This document shows positions 37,398 to 47,206 of a stretch of 64,000 nt of DNA, in pieces (positions within the stretch are counted from its first letter, which is position 1; every line of letters begins with the position of its first letter). Below the pieces are notes generated by a model that did no database searches, was not told the DNA's origin, and saw only the letters and a list, made by a program, of their open reading frames with translations. The position numbers and the translations under genes were made by a program. Source of the DNA: Pandoraea sp. (GTDB taxonomy: Bacteria > Pseudomonadota > Gammaproteobacteria > Burkholderiales > Burkholderiaceae); the NCBI RefSeq assembly GCF_004297875.1, contig NZ_SCSK01000029.1, positions 25,729 to 89,728 on the forward strand. Direction: 5' to 3'.

Positions 37398-37434
37398 GTG
37401 CGTTGGTGCAACGCACTAAAAACAGCGCTAGAAT
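37398..37434 (+). promoter_or_regulatory. Candidate sdh operon control region (inverted repeat plus -10)
   Basis: A perfect inverted repeat GTGCGTTG-GTG-CAACGCAC occupies 37398-37416. TAGAAT at 37429-37434 could be a -10 element, with GTGCAA (37407-37412) at 16 bases as a weak -35 inside the repeat. A second hairpin CCGGCA/TGCCGG lies at 37379-37396. The sdhC start is 32 bases beyond the -10. No T-tract follows, so an operator is more likely than a terminator. Confidence 0.45.
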
Positions 37435-37465
37435 CTTGGGCTGACGTAACTACATGGGGTCTAGT

Positions 37466-37879
37466 ATGGCTGAAGTCGTAAAAAAAGAGAGGCCAGTTTA
37501 TCGGAATATCGGTATTGGGCAGATTGTGTCTTATCGACTTCCGCCGGCTGGCATCGTGTCCATTCTGCATCGCATCAGCGGTGCGTTGATGTTTCTTCTC
37601 TTACCGTTTGTCCTCTATCTGTTTGAGCAAAGTCTCACGTCGGAAATCAGTTTCCTGACCTTCAAATCCGTCGTCTCAAATGGATTTGTCAAACTTGTTC
37701 TCATTGTTCTCTCCTGGGGTTTCCTGCATCACTTGCTGGCCGGCGTGCGCCACTTGCGCATGGACACGAATCACGACCTCGTGACCAAGGAACGCGGTCG
37801 CAGCTCGGCTCTGGTGGTGCTCGTGCTTTCGTTGCTGCTCACCGCGGCAATCGCCCTCAAACTGTTTGGAGCGTTCTGA
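37466..37879 (+). CDS. sdhC: Succinate dehydrogenase cytochrome b556 subunit
   Basis: Membrane anchor of complex II that helps bind haem b and ubiquinone. The 137-residue product has the quinone-site segment SILHRISGALMF (33-44), three membrane helices, and the haem ligand H89 in the pattern HLLAGVRH (89-96), equivalent to E. coli SdhC H84. ATG 37466 is preferred because GGGGT sits upstream; ATG 37454 would add four residues. The stop overlaps sdhD by one base. Confidence 0.95.
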   Translation: MAEVVKKERPVYRNIGIGQIVSYRLPPAGIVSILHRISGALMFLLLPFVLYLFEQSLTSEISFLTFKSVVSNGFVKLVLIVLSWGFLHHLLAGVRHLRMDTNHDLVTKERGRSSALVVLVLSLLLTAAIALKLFGAF

Positions 37880-38244
37880 TGGCCAACAACAATATCGGTT
37901 CCAAGCGTTTGGTGGTGGGGGCGCATTACGGCCTTCGCGATTGGCTTGCGCAGCGCGTGACGGCATGCGTCATGGCCATCTACACGGTAATTCTTCTGGT
38001 GTGGTTCTTTACCGCGAAGGACTTTTCGTACGATGGCTGGGCCGGCATTTTCGCCAACCAGTGGATGAAACTGGCGACCTTCGTCACGTTGCTTTCCTTG
38101 TTCTACCACGCTTGGGTCGGCGTGCGCGACATCTGGATGGATTACGTCAAACCGGTCGGTGTGCGCCTGGTTCTGCAAGTGCTGACGATTGTCTGGTTGC
38201 TGGCGTGTGCCGGCTATGCCGCACAGATTCTCTGGAGAGTTTAA
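37879..38244 (+). CDS. sdhD: Succinate dehydrogenase membrane anchor subunit
   Basis: Second membrane anchor of complex II. The 121-residue protein has three helices (about 25-46, 59-82, 92-114). Conserved residues fall in VGAHYGLRDWLAQRVTAC and FYHAWVGVRDIWMDYVKP, the latter with the His and Asp typical of SdhD. TGATG overlap with sdhC shows coupling. Confidence 0.94.
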   Translation: MANNNIGSKRLVVGAHYGLRDWLAQRVTACVMAIYTVILLVWFFTAKDFSYDGWAGIFANQWMKLATFVTLLSLFYHAWVGVRDIWMDYVKPVGVRLVLQVLTIVWLLACAGYAAQILWRV

Positions 38245-38248
38245 AAGC

Positions 38249-40024
38249 ATGGTTGCAATAAAAAATTCCCTGCCGCGCCGCCGTTTTGACGTCGTCATCG
38301 TCGGCGCCGGCGGCTCCGGCATGCGCGCATCGCTGCAGTTGGCCAAGGCCGGCCTGTCGGTTGCGGTGTTGTCCAAGGTGTTCCCGACACGCTCGCACAC
38401 GGTGGCCGCGCAAGGTGGTATCGGTGCGTCGCTGGGGAACATGAGCGAAGACAACTGGCACTTCCATTTCTACGACACCATCAAGGGCTCCGATTGGCTG
38501 GGCGACCAGGACGCGATCGAGTTCATGTGCCGTGAAGCGCCGCACGCCGTCTACGAACTGGAACATTTCGGTATGCCGTTCGACCGTAACCCCGACGGCA
38601 CGATCTATCAGCGCCCCTTCGGCGGGCACACCGCGAACTACGGCGAAAAGCCGGTGCAGCGCGCCTGCGCTGCGGCCGACCGTACCGGCCACGCTTTGCT
38701 GCATACGTTGTACCAGCAAAATGTCCGCGCCAAGACGCATTTCTTCGTCGAGTGGATGGCGCTCGACCTGATTCGCGACCAGCACGGCGATGTGCTGGGT
38801 GTTTCGGCGCTCGAACTTGAAACCGGCGAAGTGCATATTCTCGAAGCCAAGTGCACGCTGTTCGCGACCGGCGGCGCCGGGCGCGTCTACGCCGCTTCGA
38901 CCAATGCCTATATCAATACCGGCGACGGCCTTGGGATGGCTGCGCGCGCCGGGGTGCCGCTCGAAGACATGGAGTTCTGGCAGTTCCACCCCACCGGCGT
39001 GGCTGGCGCCGGCGTGCTGATCACCGAGGGTGTGCGCGGCGAAGGCGGCATTCTGCGCAACTCCAACGGCGAGCGTTTCATGGAGCGTTATGCGCCGACC
39101 CTGAAGGATCTGGCCCCGCGTGACTTCGTGTCGCGCTCGATGGATCAGGAAATCAAGGAAGGCCGTGGCTGTGGTCCGAATGGCGACTACGTGCTGCTGG
39201 ACCTGTCGCACATCGGCGCGGAAACCATTCTGAAGCGCCTGCCGTCGATTCGTGAAATTTCCCTTAAGTTCGCCAACGTCGACTGCATCAAGGAGCCGAT
39301 TCCGGTGGTGCCGACGATCCACTATCAAATGGGCGGCATTCCGACCAACTACCACGGGCAGGTGGTTGGCACCGCAAACGGAACGAGTGCGCCGATCAAC
39401 GGTTTTTATGCAGTGGGCGAATGCTCCTGCGTGTCGGTGCACGGCGCCAATCGCCTGGGCACCAATTCGCTGCTTGATCTGGTGGTGTTTGGCCGTTCCG
39501 CGGGCGATCACATTATCGACTTCGTCAAGAGCGCCGGCGAGCACAAGCCGCTGCCGGCCGACGCCGCCGACCGTGCCCTGGAGCGGCTGGCAAGACTCGA
39601 CGCTTCTTCCTCCGGCGAATATGCGCAGGACGTCGCGAACGATATCCGCAAGACCATGCAAACTCACGCTGGCGTGTTCCGCACCTCGGAGCTGCTTGCC
39701 GAGGGCGTGCAGCAGATCAAGGACGTGGCCGAGCGCGTGCAGCACATTCATCTGAAGGATAAGTCGAAGGTGTTCAACACCGCGCGGATGGAAGCGCTCG
39801 AAGTGGCCAACCTGATCGAGGTCGCCAAGGCCACCATGGTCGCAGCGGAGGCGCGCAAGGAAAGTCGCGGCGCCCACGCGCACCGTGATTATCCCGACCG
39901 CGACGACGAGAACTGGCTGCGTCACTCGCTGTGGTACAGCGATGACAACCGACTCGAATACAAGCCGGTGCAGATGAAGCCGCTGACGGTCGACTCCGTG
40001 CCGCCGAAGGCTCGGACGTTCTAA
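38249..40024 (+). CDS. sdhA: Succinate dehydrogenase flavoprotein subunit
   Basis: Oxidises succinate to fumarate with covalently bound FAD. The 591-residue protein has the dinucleotide motif GAGGSG (19-24), the FAD-linking H50 in TRSHTVAAQGG, the substrate-site segment QFHPTGVAGAGVLITEG, and the C-terminal HRDYPDRDDENWLRHSL. ATG 38249 is chosen; the upstream in-frame extension lies within sdhD. GGAGAG lies rather far (about 11 bases) upstream. Confidence 0.97.
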   Translation: MVAIKNSLPRRRFDVVIVGAGGSGMRASLQLAKAGLSVAVLSKVFPTRSHTVAAQGGIGASLGNMSEDNWHFHFYDTIKGSDWLGDQDAIEFMCREAPHAVYELEHFGMPFDRNPDGTIYQRPFGGHTANYGEKPVQRACAAADRTGHALLHTLYQQNVRAKTHFFVEWMALDLIRDQHGDVLGVSALELETGEVHILEAKCTLFATGGAGRVYAASTNAYINTGDGLGMAARAGVPLEDMEFWQFHPTGVAGAGVLITEGVRGEGGILRNSNGERFMERYAPTLKDLAPRDFVSRSMDQEIKEGRGCGPNGDYVLLDLSHIGAETILKRLPSIREISLKFANVDCIKEPIPVVPTIHYQMGGIPTNYHGQVVGTANGTSAPINGFYAVGECSCVSVHGANRLGTNSLLDLVVFGRSAGDHIIDFVKSAGEHKPLPADAADRALERLARLDASSSGEYAQDVANDIRKTMQTHAGVFRTSELLAEGVQQIKDVAERVQHIHLKDKSKVFNTARMEALEVANLIEVAKATMVAAEARKESRGAHAHRDYPDRDDENWLRHSLWYSDDNRLEYKPVQMKPLTVDSVPPKARTF

Positions 40025-40042
40025 GGAATAGGGACTCGCAAT

Positions 40043-40747
40043 ATGAGCAAACGTACTTTCGAGATTTACCGATACGATCCGGATAAGGATGCAGCGCCTT
40101 ACATGCAGACCTACGAGGTCGAGCTGGATGGCCATGAACGCATGCTGCTCGATGCCCTGGGCAAACTGAAGAAGATTGACGAGGGTATCGCGTTTCGCCG
40201 TTCGTGCCGTGAAGGCGTGTGTGGCTCCGACGCGATGAACATCAACGGCAAGAACGGCTTGGCCTGCCAGACCAACATGAACGATCTGCCGCAGAAAATC
40301 GTGCTCAAGCCGCTGCCTGGGCTGCCGGTGATCCGCGATCTCATCGTTGATATGACGCACTTCTTCAATCAGTATCATTCGATCAAGCCGTACCTTGTCA
40401 ACGACGAGCCGCCGCCCGAGAAGGAGCGTTTGCAGTCGCCGCAGGAGCGCGATGAGCTCGACGGCCTGTACGAATGCATTCTGTGCGCGAGCTGTTCGAC
40501 GTCGTGCCCGAGCTTCTGGTGGAATCCCGACAAATTCGTCGGTCCGGCCGGGTTGCTGCAGGCCTACCGCTTCATTGCCGACAGCCGCGATCGCGCCACG
40601 GGTGAACGGCTGGACAACCTTGAAGACCCGTATCGCCTGTTCCGTTGCCATACGATCATGAACTGCGTGGACGTTTGCCCGAAGGGACTGAACCCCACCA
40701 AGGCCATCGGCAAGATCAAAGAGCTGATGGTGCGTCGCACGATCTGA
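40043..40747 (+). CDS. sdhB: Succinate dehydrogenase iron-sulfur subunit
   Basis: Transfers electrons from SdhA to quinone through three clusters. The 234-residue product has [2Fe-2S] ligands C55, C60, D63 and C75, at the same positions as E. coli Sdh[14 protein letters not shown] and [15 protein letters not shown] serve the [4Fe-4S] and [3Fe-4S] clusters. It begins 18 bases after sdhA, and the sdhE start follows one base after its stop. Confidence 0.97.
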   Translation: MSKRTFEIYRYDPDKDAAPYMQTYEVELDGHERMLLDALGKLKKIDEGIAFRRSCREGVCGSDAMNINGKNGLACQTNMNDLPQKIVLKPLPGLPVIRDLIVDMTHFFNQYHSIKPYLVNDEPPPEKERLQSPQERDELDGLYECILCASCSTSCPSFWWNPDKFVGPAGLLQAYRFIADSRDRATGERLDNLEDPYRLFRCHTIMNCVDVCPKGLNPTKAIGKIKELMVRRTI

Positions 40748-40748
40748 T

Positions 40749-41021
40749 ATGGAAGCCAACACCCATCAGGCCGATCCGATCAAACGCGCGCGCCTGCGGT
40801 GGCGGGCGCGCCGCGGCCTGCTAGAAAACGATCTGATTCTGGAGCGTTTCTTCGCCAAGCACGAAGCGTCGCTCTCGGACCAGGACGTTGGCGCTTTGAC
40901 CAAGCTGTTCGATTTGAGCGACAACGATCTGATGGATCTGCTGTTGGCCCGCAAGGAGCCGGATGCCGATCTGGATGGGCCGGATGTGCGCCATGTGCTG
41001 GCGCTGCTGCGCTCCGTATAG
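40749..41021 (+). CDS. sdhE: Succinate dehydrogenase assembly factor 2 (SdhE)
   Basis: Small helical protein that promotes covalent FAD attachment to SdhA. The 90-residue product has the diagnostic RGLLEND sequence (RGxxE) at about 22-28, followed by the acidic helical segments LFDLSDNDLMDLL. It starts one base after sdhB in the same operon, the expected place for its function. Confidence 0.93.
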   Translation: MEANTHQADPIKRARLRWRARRGLLENDLILERFFAKHEASLSDQDVGALTKLFDLSDNDLMDLLLARKEPDADLDGPDVRHVLALLRSV

Positions 41022-41049
41022 GATTTCGACTTATTTTTGAGGATACGAT

Positions 41050-42351
41050 ATGACTCCGTCTGAAGTTAAAGCCACCCTATCATTCTCCGACGGCTCGCCG
41101 AGCGTCGAAATGCCGATCTATCAGGGTACGATGGGCCCGGATGTCATCGATATCCGCAAGCTGTACGGCCAGACAGGCAAGTTCACTTATGACCCGGGGT
41201 TCATGTCGACGGCGGCTTGCAATTCCGAAATCACCTATATCGACGGCGACAAGGGCGAATTGCTGTATCGCGGCTACCCGATCGAGCAACTTGCGCAGAC
41301 GTGCGATTTCCTGGAGACCTCCTACCTGCTGCTCAAGGGCGAGCTGCCGAACGTCGCCCAGAAAAAGGAGTTCGTCAATACGGTCACGCGTCACACGTTG
41401 GTGCATGAACAGATGCAGTTCTTTTTCCGCGGCTTCCGTCGTGATGCGCATCCGATGGCCATTCTCGTGGCCGCTGTCGGTGCGTTGTCGGCGTTCTATC
41501 ACGACTCGCTGGATATCAACAATCCCAACCATCGTGAAGTTTCGGCCATTCGCCTGATCGCCAAGCTGCCGACGCTGGTGGCGATGGCCTACAAGTACAG
41601 CGTGGGGCAGCCATTCGCCTATCCGCGCAACGATCTGTCATACAGCGCCAACTTCATGCGGATGATGTTCGCCAATCCGTGCGAAGACTACAAAGTCAAC
41701 GACGTCCTGGTGCGCGCTCTTGACCGCATCCTGATTTTGCACGCCGATCACGAGCAGAATGCATCGACCTCGACGGTGCGTCTGTCGGGTTCGTCGGGTG
41801 CCAACCCGTTCGCCTGTATCGCTGCAGGCATTGCCTGCCTGTGGGGCCCCGCTCACGGCGGCGCGAACGAGGCTGCGCTGAACATGCTCGAGCAGATCGG
41901 TTCGCCCGACAAGATTCCCGACTTCATCAAGCAAGTGAAGGACAAGAATTCGGGCGTCAAGCTGATGGGATTCGGCCATCGTGTCTACAAGAATTACGAC
42001 CCGCGTGCCAAGTTGATGCGCGAAACCTGCCACGAAGTGCTCGAAGAGCTCGGCCTGCACGACGACCCGTTGTTCAAGCTTGCCATGCAGCTTGAGAAAA
42101 TTGCTCTCGAGGACGAATACTTCGTATCGCGCAAACTGTACCCGAACGTCGATTTCTACTCGGGTATCGTGCAGCGCGCGCTGGGCATTCCGACCTCGAT
42201 GTTCACCTGCATTTTCGCGATGGCCCGCACGGTAGGCTGGATCGCCCAATGGAACGAGATGATTTCGGAAACGGACCAGAAGATCGGCCGTCCGCGTCAA
42301 TTGTTCGTCGGCGCGACCAAACGCGACGTGCCCGCGATCGACAAGCGCTGA
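41050..42351 (+). CDS. gltA: Citrate synthase (type II)
   Basis: Condenses acetyl-CoA and oxaloacetate. The 433-residue product is of the NADH-sensitive hexameric type. Catalytic regions are [16 protein letters not shown] (His), [17 protein letters not shown] (His), and [11 protein letters not shown] (Asp). The Cys-containing N-terminal domain starts [29 protein letters not shown] precedes the ATG, 28 bases after sdhE. It closes the operon before a double hairpin. Confidence 0.97.
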   Translation: MTPSEVKATLSFSDGSPSVEMPIYQGTMGPDVIDIRKLYGQTGKFTYDPGFMSTAACNSEITYIDGDKGELLYRGYPIEQLAQTCDFLETSYLLLKGELPNVAQKKEFVNTVTRHTLVHEQMQFFFRGFRRDAHPMAILVAAVGALSAFYHDSLDINNPNHREVSAIRLIAKLPTLVAMAYKYSVGQPFAYPRNDLSYSANFMRMMFANPCEDYKVNDVLVRALDRILILHADHEQNASTSTVRLSGSSGANPFACIAAGIACLWGPAHGGANEAALNMLEQIGSPDKIPDFIKQVKDKNSGVKLMGFGHRVYKNYDPRAKLMRETCHEVLEELGLHDDPLFKLAMQLEKIALEDEYFVSRKLYPNVDFYSGIVQRALGIPTSMFTCIFAMARTVGWIAQWNEMISETDQKIGRPRQLFVGATKRDVPAIDKR

Positions 42352-42356
42352 GCAGC

Positions 42357-42441
42357 GTTCGGAGCGGCCCGACAGGGTCCGCCCGAGCGCTCCGAACCCC
42401 CGGTGGCTGGTGCAAATGCGCGCTGGCGCCGGGGGTTTTTT
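42357..42441 (+). terminator. Tandem hairpins terminating the sdh-gltA operon
   Basis: First stem GTTCGGAGCG (42357-42366) / CGCTCCGAAC (42388-42397) is 10 bp perfect. The second, ACCCCCGG (42396-42403) / CCGGGGGT (42429-42436), ends in TTTTTT (42436-42441). The two share a few bases, so they may fold alternatively. The second is a typical intrinsic terminator. Confidence 0.85.
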
Positions 42442-42511
42442 ATGCCGCAACCGCTTTTGCGCTATGGCATAATGAAAAGTTCATAAAACGATTTTGCCCG
42501 GCTCTGCGATC

Positions 42512-43921
42512 ATGGCTAAGACGCTGTACGACAAATTGTGGGATGCTCATGTGGTCCATACCGAAGAGGATGGCACCGCCTTGCTTTATATCGATCGTCA
42601 ATTGCTGCATGAGGTCACCAGCCCGCAAGCTTTCAAAGGGCTGAAGCTGGCCGGCCGGCCGGTTTGGCGCATCAGTGCGAATCTGGCGGTGTCGGATCAT
42701 AACGTGCCCACCACCGATCGCTCCGATGGTATTGCGGACCCTGTCTCGCGGCTACAGGTCGAGACGCTCGATCACAATTGCGACGACTATGGCATCACGC
42801 AGTTCAAGATGAACGATCTGCGCCAGGGCATCGTTCATGTCATCGGACCGGAGCAGGGCGCCACTCTGCCGGGCATGACAGTCGTATGCGGCGATTCCCA
42901 TACGTCGACTCACGGCGCATTCGGCGCACTGGCATTTGGCATCGGAACTTCCGAAGTCGAGCATGTCCTGGCGACCCAAACCTTGCTGATGAAGAAGAGC
43001 AAGAACATGCTGGTCAAGGTCGAGGGACAGTTGCCGCGAGGTTGCTCAGCCAAGGACATCGTGCTGGCGGTCATCGGCCGCATCGGTACGGCCGGCGGCA
43101 CCGGACACACCATCGAATTCGCTGGCTCGGCGATTCGCGCCCTGTCGATGGAAGGCCGCATGACGGTTTGCAATATGGCGATCGAGGCGGGAGCCCGTGC
43201 CGGCCTGGTCGCCGTCGACGACACGACCGTGGCCTATGTGAAGGGGCGGCCGTTTGCGCCGCAGGGACCGGAATTCGGACAGGCGCAAGCTTACTGGCGT
43301 ACCCTGCATTCCGATCCGGGGGCGCATTTCGATCATGTCGTCGAAATCGATGCTGCCCAGATTCGCCCGCAAGTCACCTGGGGCACCTCTCCCGAGATGG
43401 TCGTCAGCATCGAGGATCGCGTTCCCGATCCCGAGCGCGAGAAAGACGCCGCCAAGCGCAGCGCAATGGAGCGCGCCCTGACGTACATGGGGCTCGAACC
43501 GAATACGCCGCTGCAAGACGTCGCGATCGATAAGGTTTTTATCGGCTCGTGCACCAATTCACGCATTGAAGACATCCGGGCCGCTGCCTGGGTCGTGAAG
43601 AAGCTCGGCAAGCGTGTCGCGGCGAATGTGCGTCTCGCCCTGGTCGTGCCGGGCTCGGGGCTCGTCAAGGAGCAGGCCGAGCATGAGGGGCTCGACCAGA
43701 TCTTCAAGGCGGCGGGGTTCGAGTGGCGCGAAGCGGGATGCTCGATGTGCCTGGCCATGAACGCTGACCGCCTCGAGCCGGGTGAGCGCTGCGCCTCCAC
43801 GTCCAACCGGAATTTCGAGGGACGGCAGGGAGCCGGCGGGCGCACTCATTTGGTGAGCCCAGCGATGGCTGCCGCAGCGGCCATCGAAGGGCATTTCGTC
43901 GATATTCGCCGCCTGGTTTGA
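42512..43921 (+). CDS. leuC: 3-isopropylmalate dehydratase large subunit
   Basis: With LeuD, isomerises 2- to 3-isopropylmalate in leucine synthesis. The 469-residue product carries the [4Fe-4S] ligands in [16 protein letters not shown] and [10 protein letters not shown], and the aconitase-type [28 protein letters not shown] 42512 is supported by the family N-terminus [15 protein letters not shown]. The 70 bases after the gltA terminator must hold its promoter; CATAAT at 42469-42474 is a possible -10 with a poor -35. Confidence 0.96.
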   Translation: MAKTLYDKLWDAHVVHTEEDGTALLYIDRQLLHEVTSPQAFKGLKLAGRPVWRISANLAVSDHNVPTTDRSDGIADPVSRLQVETLDHNCDDYGITQFKMNDLRQGIVHVIGPEQGATLPGMTVVCGDSHTSTHGAFGALAFGIGTSEVEHVLATQTLLMKKSKNMLVKVEGQLPRGCSAKDIVLAVIGRIGTAGGTGHTIEFAGSAIRALSMEGRMTVCNMAIEAGARAGLVAVDDTTVAYVKGRPFAPQGPEFGQAQAYWRTLHSDPGAHFDHVVEIDAAQIRPQVTWGTSPEMVVSIEDRVPDPEREKDAAKRSAMERALTYMGLEPNTPLQDVAIDKVFIGSCTNSRIEDIRAAAWVVKKLGKRVAANVRLALVVPGSGLVKEQAEHEGLDQIFKAAGFEWREAGCSMCLAMNADRLEPGERCASTSNRNFEGRQGAGGRTHLVSPAMAAAAAIEGHFVDIRRLV

Positions 43922-43974
43922 CCGAATGCCGCTCGGCGTTGCGTTTGGCGACGCCTACCCTACAAGGAGAAATC

Positions 43975-44103
43975 ATGAAAAAGTTTTTTTTGCTGGCAAT
44001 GGCGTTGATGAGCGTGATGCTGGCGGGGTGCAATACGGTGGCTGGCCTCGGTAAAGATACGGCGGCGGCCGGACATGCCATTGAAAACGCGGCCCAGAAG
44101 TAA
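43975..44103 (+). CDS. Entericidin A/B family lipoprotein
   Basis: A 42-residue small lipoprotein. The signal peptide MKKFFLLAMALMSVMLAG ends in lipobox LAGC with the lipidated Cys at 19. A short mature part NTVAGLGKDTAAAGHAIENAAQK resembles entericidin/EcnAB. Excellent AAGGAGA site six bases upstream of ATG. Its place between leuC and leuD is conserved in Burkholderiaceae. In E. coli entericidins are bacteriolytic toxin/antidote lipoproteins; here no partner is seen. Confidence 0.88.
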   Translation: MKKFFLLAMALMSVMLAGCNTVAGLGKDTAAAGHAIENAAQK

Positions 44104-44172
44104 ATCGCACGCCTTGTGGCTGTCCGCTCCCGAACGGATCGCCTTTATGTTTCCGTTGCAGGTTAATTGAAC

Positions 44173-44823
44173 ATGGAAAAATTTGTCGTCCACAGCGGCC
44201 TCGTTGCCCCGCTTGACCGAGAAAACGTCGACACAGACGCGATCATTCCGAAACAATTTCTCAAGTCGATCAAGCGCACCGGCTTTGGTCAGAACCTGTT
44301 CGATGAGTGGCGCTACCTGGACGCGGGGCAGCCTGGACAAGACTGCTCGCGCCGCCCGCTCAATCCGGATTTCGTGCTCAATCAGGCACGCTATCAGGGC
44401 GCAAGCGTGCTGCTCGCGCGCAAGAATTTCGGCTGTGGCAGCTCGCGTGAACACGCCCCCTGGGCGCTTCAGCAGTACGGTTTTCGCGCGATCATTGCCC
44501 CGAGCTTCGCGGATATTTTTTTCAATAACTGCTTCAAGAATGGTCTGCTGCCGATCGTCCTCTCGGAGTCGCAAGTCGATCACCTCTTCAACGAAACGGT
44601 TGCATTCGTGGGCTACAAGCTGACCATCGATCTGCAGAAGCAAATGGTGATCGCACCCGACGGACGCGAGTTCGCCTTCGACGTTGAGCCGTTTCGCAAG
44701 CATTGCCTGCTCAATGGTTTCGACGATATCGGATTGACCCTGCAGCATGCCGATAAAATCAAGGAATTCGAGGCACGGCGTTTGGCGACCCAGCCATGGC
44801 TGAACCACCGCCTGCCGGGCTGA
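44173..44823 (+). CDS. leuD: 3-isopropylmalate dehydratase small subunit
   Basis: Small subunit of isopropylmalate isomerase. The 216-residue product has the swivel-domain signatures [17 protein letters not shown] (about 15-31) and [19 protein letters not shown] (about 81-99), and [15 protein letters not shown] 44173 is chosen over TTG 44167. It is separated from leuC by the entericidin gene and followed 25 bases later by leuB. Confidence 0.95.
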   Translation: MEKFVVHSGLVAPLDRENVDTDAIIPKQFLKSIKRTGFGQNLFDEWRYLDAGQPGQDCSRRPLNPDFVLNQARYQGASVLLARKNFGCGSSREHAPWALQQYGFRAIIAPSFADIFFNNCFKNGLLPIVLSESQVDHLFNETVAFVGYKLTIDLQKQMVIAPDGREFAFDVEPFRKHCLLNGFDDIGLTLQHADKIKEFEARRLATQPWLNHRLPG

Positions 44824-44848
44824 TTCGAACCTAAATGAGGAATACGCA

Positions 44849-45922
44849 ATGAAGATCGCTGTATTGCCGGGTGATGGCATTGGGCCGGAGATCGTCGCCG
44901 AAGCCGTGAAAGTGCTCAACGCGCTGGATGAAAAACTCGAGCTGGAACAGGCGCCGGTCGGCGGAGCGGGCTACGAAGCGCACGGACATCCATTGCCGGA
45001 GGCAACCCTGGCGCTGGCCAAGGCCGCCGACGCGATCCTGTTCGGCGCAGTGGGTGATTGGAAATATGACGCCCTGGCGCGCGAGCTGCGCCCCGAGCAA
45101 GCCATTCTCGGCTTGCGCAAGCATCTGCAACTGTTTGCCAATTTCCGCCCGGCAATCCTTTACGACGAATTGGCCAGCGCGTCCAGCCTGAAGCCGGAAA
45201 TCGTCGCCGGCCTCGATATCCTGATCATCCGCGAACTGAACGGAGACATCTATTTTGGCCAGCCGCGCGGTATTCGCAGCGCGCCCGACGGCCTTTTTGC
45301 CGGCAGCCGGGAGGGTTTCGACACCATGCGCTACAGCGAGCCGGAAGTGCGCCGCATCGCCCATGTGGCATTCCAGGCCGCGCGCAAGCGTGACAAGCGG
45401 CTGTGCTCGGTCGACAAGGCCAATGTGCTGGAGACGTCGCAGCTCTGGAAGGACGTCATGCTCGACGTGGCCAAGGAATACGCTGACGTGGAGCTGTCGC
45501 ACATGTATGTCGACAATGCCGCGATGCAACTCGTGAAAGCGCCGAAGAACTTCGACGTGATCGTCACCGGCAACATGTTTGGCGATATTCTTTCCGACGA
45601 GGCGGCGATGCTCACCGGATCGATCGGGATGCTCCCGTCGGCATCGCTCGACGCGAATAACAAGGGCCTGTACGAACCGTCTCACGGGTCCGCACCCGAT
45701 ATCGCCGGCAAAGGTATCGCCAACCCGCTGGCAACGATCCTGTCGGCCGCGATGATGCTGCGCTACACGTTCGGCAAGGTGGAACAGGCCGAGCGCATCG
45801 AAAGCGCCGTCAAGCGAGTGCTGGCCCAGGGACTGCGCACGCCAGATATCTGGCAGGACGGCGCCACCAAGGTGGGCACGCGCGAGATGGGCGAGGCGGT
45901 GGTAGCTGCGCTGCGGGCGTGA
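44849..45922 (+). CDS. leuB: 3-isopropylmalate dehydrogenase
   Basis: Oxidatively decarboxylates 3-isopropylmalate in leucine synthesis. The 357-residue product has [17 protein letters not shown] (9-25), [14 protein letters not shown], the catalytic Tyr in MRYSEPEV, the Lys in [14 protein letters not shown], and [31 protein letters not shown] lies ahead of ATG 44849. Next is asd after 60 bases. Confidence 0.96.
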   Translation: MKIAVLPGDGIGPEIVAEAVKVLNALDEKLELEQAPVGGAGYEAHGHPLPEATLALAKAADAILFGAVGDWKYDALARELRPEQAILGLRKHLQLFANFRPAILYDELASASSLKPEIVAGLDILIIRELNGDIYFGQPRGIRSAPDGLFAGSREGFDTMRYSEPEVRRIAHVAFQAARKRDKRLCSVDKANVLETSQLWKDVMLDVAKEYADVELSHMYVDNAAMQLVKAPKNFDVIVTGNMFGDILSDEAAMLTGSIGMLPSASLDANNKGLYEPSHGSAPDIAGKGIANPLATILSAAMMLRYTFGKVEQAERIESAVKRVLAQGLRTPDIWQDGATKVGTREMGEAVVAALRA

Positions 45923-45982
45923 TGGATCGTCTGCGGCGACACCGCGATGGTGTTGTCGCAGGTTCAATTGAGAGAGTGGAAG

Positions 45983-47110
45983 ATGAAAACCGTTGGACTG
46001 GTAGGTTGGCGTGGCATGGTCGGTTCGGTCCTGATGCAGCGGATGCAGCAGGAAGACGATTTTTCCTTGATCGAGCCGGTGTTCTTCAGCACCAGCAACG
46101 CAGGGGGCAAAGCACCTGCGCAAGCGAAAAACGAAGCGGTGCTAAAAGACGCCAATAATGTCGACGAGCTGAAAAAGTGCGACATCATCATCACCTGCCA
46201 GGGCGGCGATTACACCACCGACATTTTCCCGAAGCTGCGCGCTGCGGGCTGGAACGGATTCTGGGTCGACGCGGCATCGACGTTGCGCATGAAAAATGAT
46301 GCCGTGATCGTGCTCGATCCGGTCAATCTCGATGTCATCAAGACGGCGCTGGGCAGCGGCGTAAAGAATTACATTGGCGGCAACTGTACCGTCAGTTGCA
46401 TGCTGATGGGCCTGGGCGGTCTGTTCCAGCATGATTTGGTCGAGTGGATGACCTCCATGACCTATCAGGCGGCGTCCGGCGGCGGCGCGCAACACATGCG
46501 GGAACTGCTGACCCAGTTCGGCAGCCTGCATGGCGAAGTCAAGGCGCTGCTCGATGACCCCGCCTCGGCGATTCTCGAGATCGACCGCAAGGTGCTGGCC
46601 AAGCAGCATGCGTTGACGGAGGCTGAAACCCGGCAGTTTGGAGTGCCGCTTGGCGGCAACCTGATTCCATGGATCGACAAGGATCTTGGCAACGGCGTGT
46701 CGCGCGAAGAATGGAAGGGAGGCGCCGAGACCAACAAGATTCTCGGTCGTGGCGAGGGCTTCAGCGTGGCGGCGATCCCGGTCGACGGACTGTGCGTGCG
46801 CATCGGCGCGATGCGCTGCCATAGCCAGGCGCTTACCATCAAGTTGCGCAAGGACGTGCCGCTCGACGAGCTGAACGATATCATCGGGCAGGCCAACGAC
46901 TGGGTCAAGGTCGTGCCCAATACGCGTGAGGCAAGCATGGCCGATTTGACTCCAGCGGCGGTGACCGGCACCCTGGCGATTCCGGTGGGACGCTTGCGCA
47001 AGATGGCGATGGGCGATCAATACCTGTCGGCTTTCACGGTCGGCGATCAACTCCTGTGGGGAGCGGCCGAGCCGCTGCGCCGGACCTTGCGCATCCTGCT
47101 CGACGCTTGA
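45983..47110 (+). CDS. asd: Aspartate-semialdehyde dehydrogenase
   Basis: Reduces aspartyl phosphate to the semialdehyde, the branch point to lysine, methionine and threonine. The 375-residue product is of the Gram-negative E. coli-like type: nucleotide motif [15 protein letters not shown] (7-21), catalytic C135 in [13 protein letters not shown], and [16 protein letters not shown] with the catalytic His. ATG 45983 fits the family N-terminus; an in-frame upstream ATG at 45947 is rejected. Confidence 0.96.
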   Translation: MKTVGLVGWRGMVGSVLMQRMQQEDDFSLIEPVFFSTSNAGGKAPAQAKNEAVLKDANNVDELKKCDIIITCQGGDYTTDIFPKLRAAGWNGFWVDAASTLRMKNDAVIVLDPVNLDVIKTALGSGVKNYIGGNCTVSCMLMGLGGLFQHDLVEWMTSMTYQAASGGGAQHMRELLTQFGSLHGEVKALLDDPASAILEIDRKVLAKQHALTEAETRQFGVPLGGNLIPWIDKDLGNGVSREEWKGGAETNKILGRGEGFSVAAIPVDGLCVRIGAMRCHSQALTIKLRKDVPLDELNDIIGQANDWVKVVPNTREASMADLTPAAVTGTLAIPVGRLRKMAMGDQYLSAFTVGDQLLWGAAEPLRRTLRILLDA

Positions 47111-47206
47111 CGCGAGTCCTGTGCGGCGGTGTACGGTGAGGCCACGGGAGGGAGCCGATCCGGGTGTTTGAACTGGAGCAGCGGAACGGAACACAAAGGG
47201 GCACAG

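Noticed and set aside
38147..40762. 871-codon open frame on the minus strand opposite sdhA/sdhB
   Set aside because: Antisense shadow with biased composition; sdhCDAB on the plus strand is complete.
42442..42486. Short leader peptide with two leucine codons before leuC
   Set aside because: Only 14 codons with two adjacent Leu codons, no ribosome site and no alternative hairpins, so attenuation is not supported.
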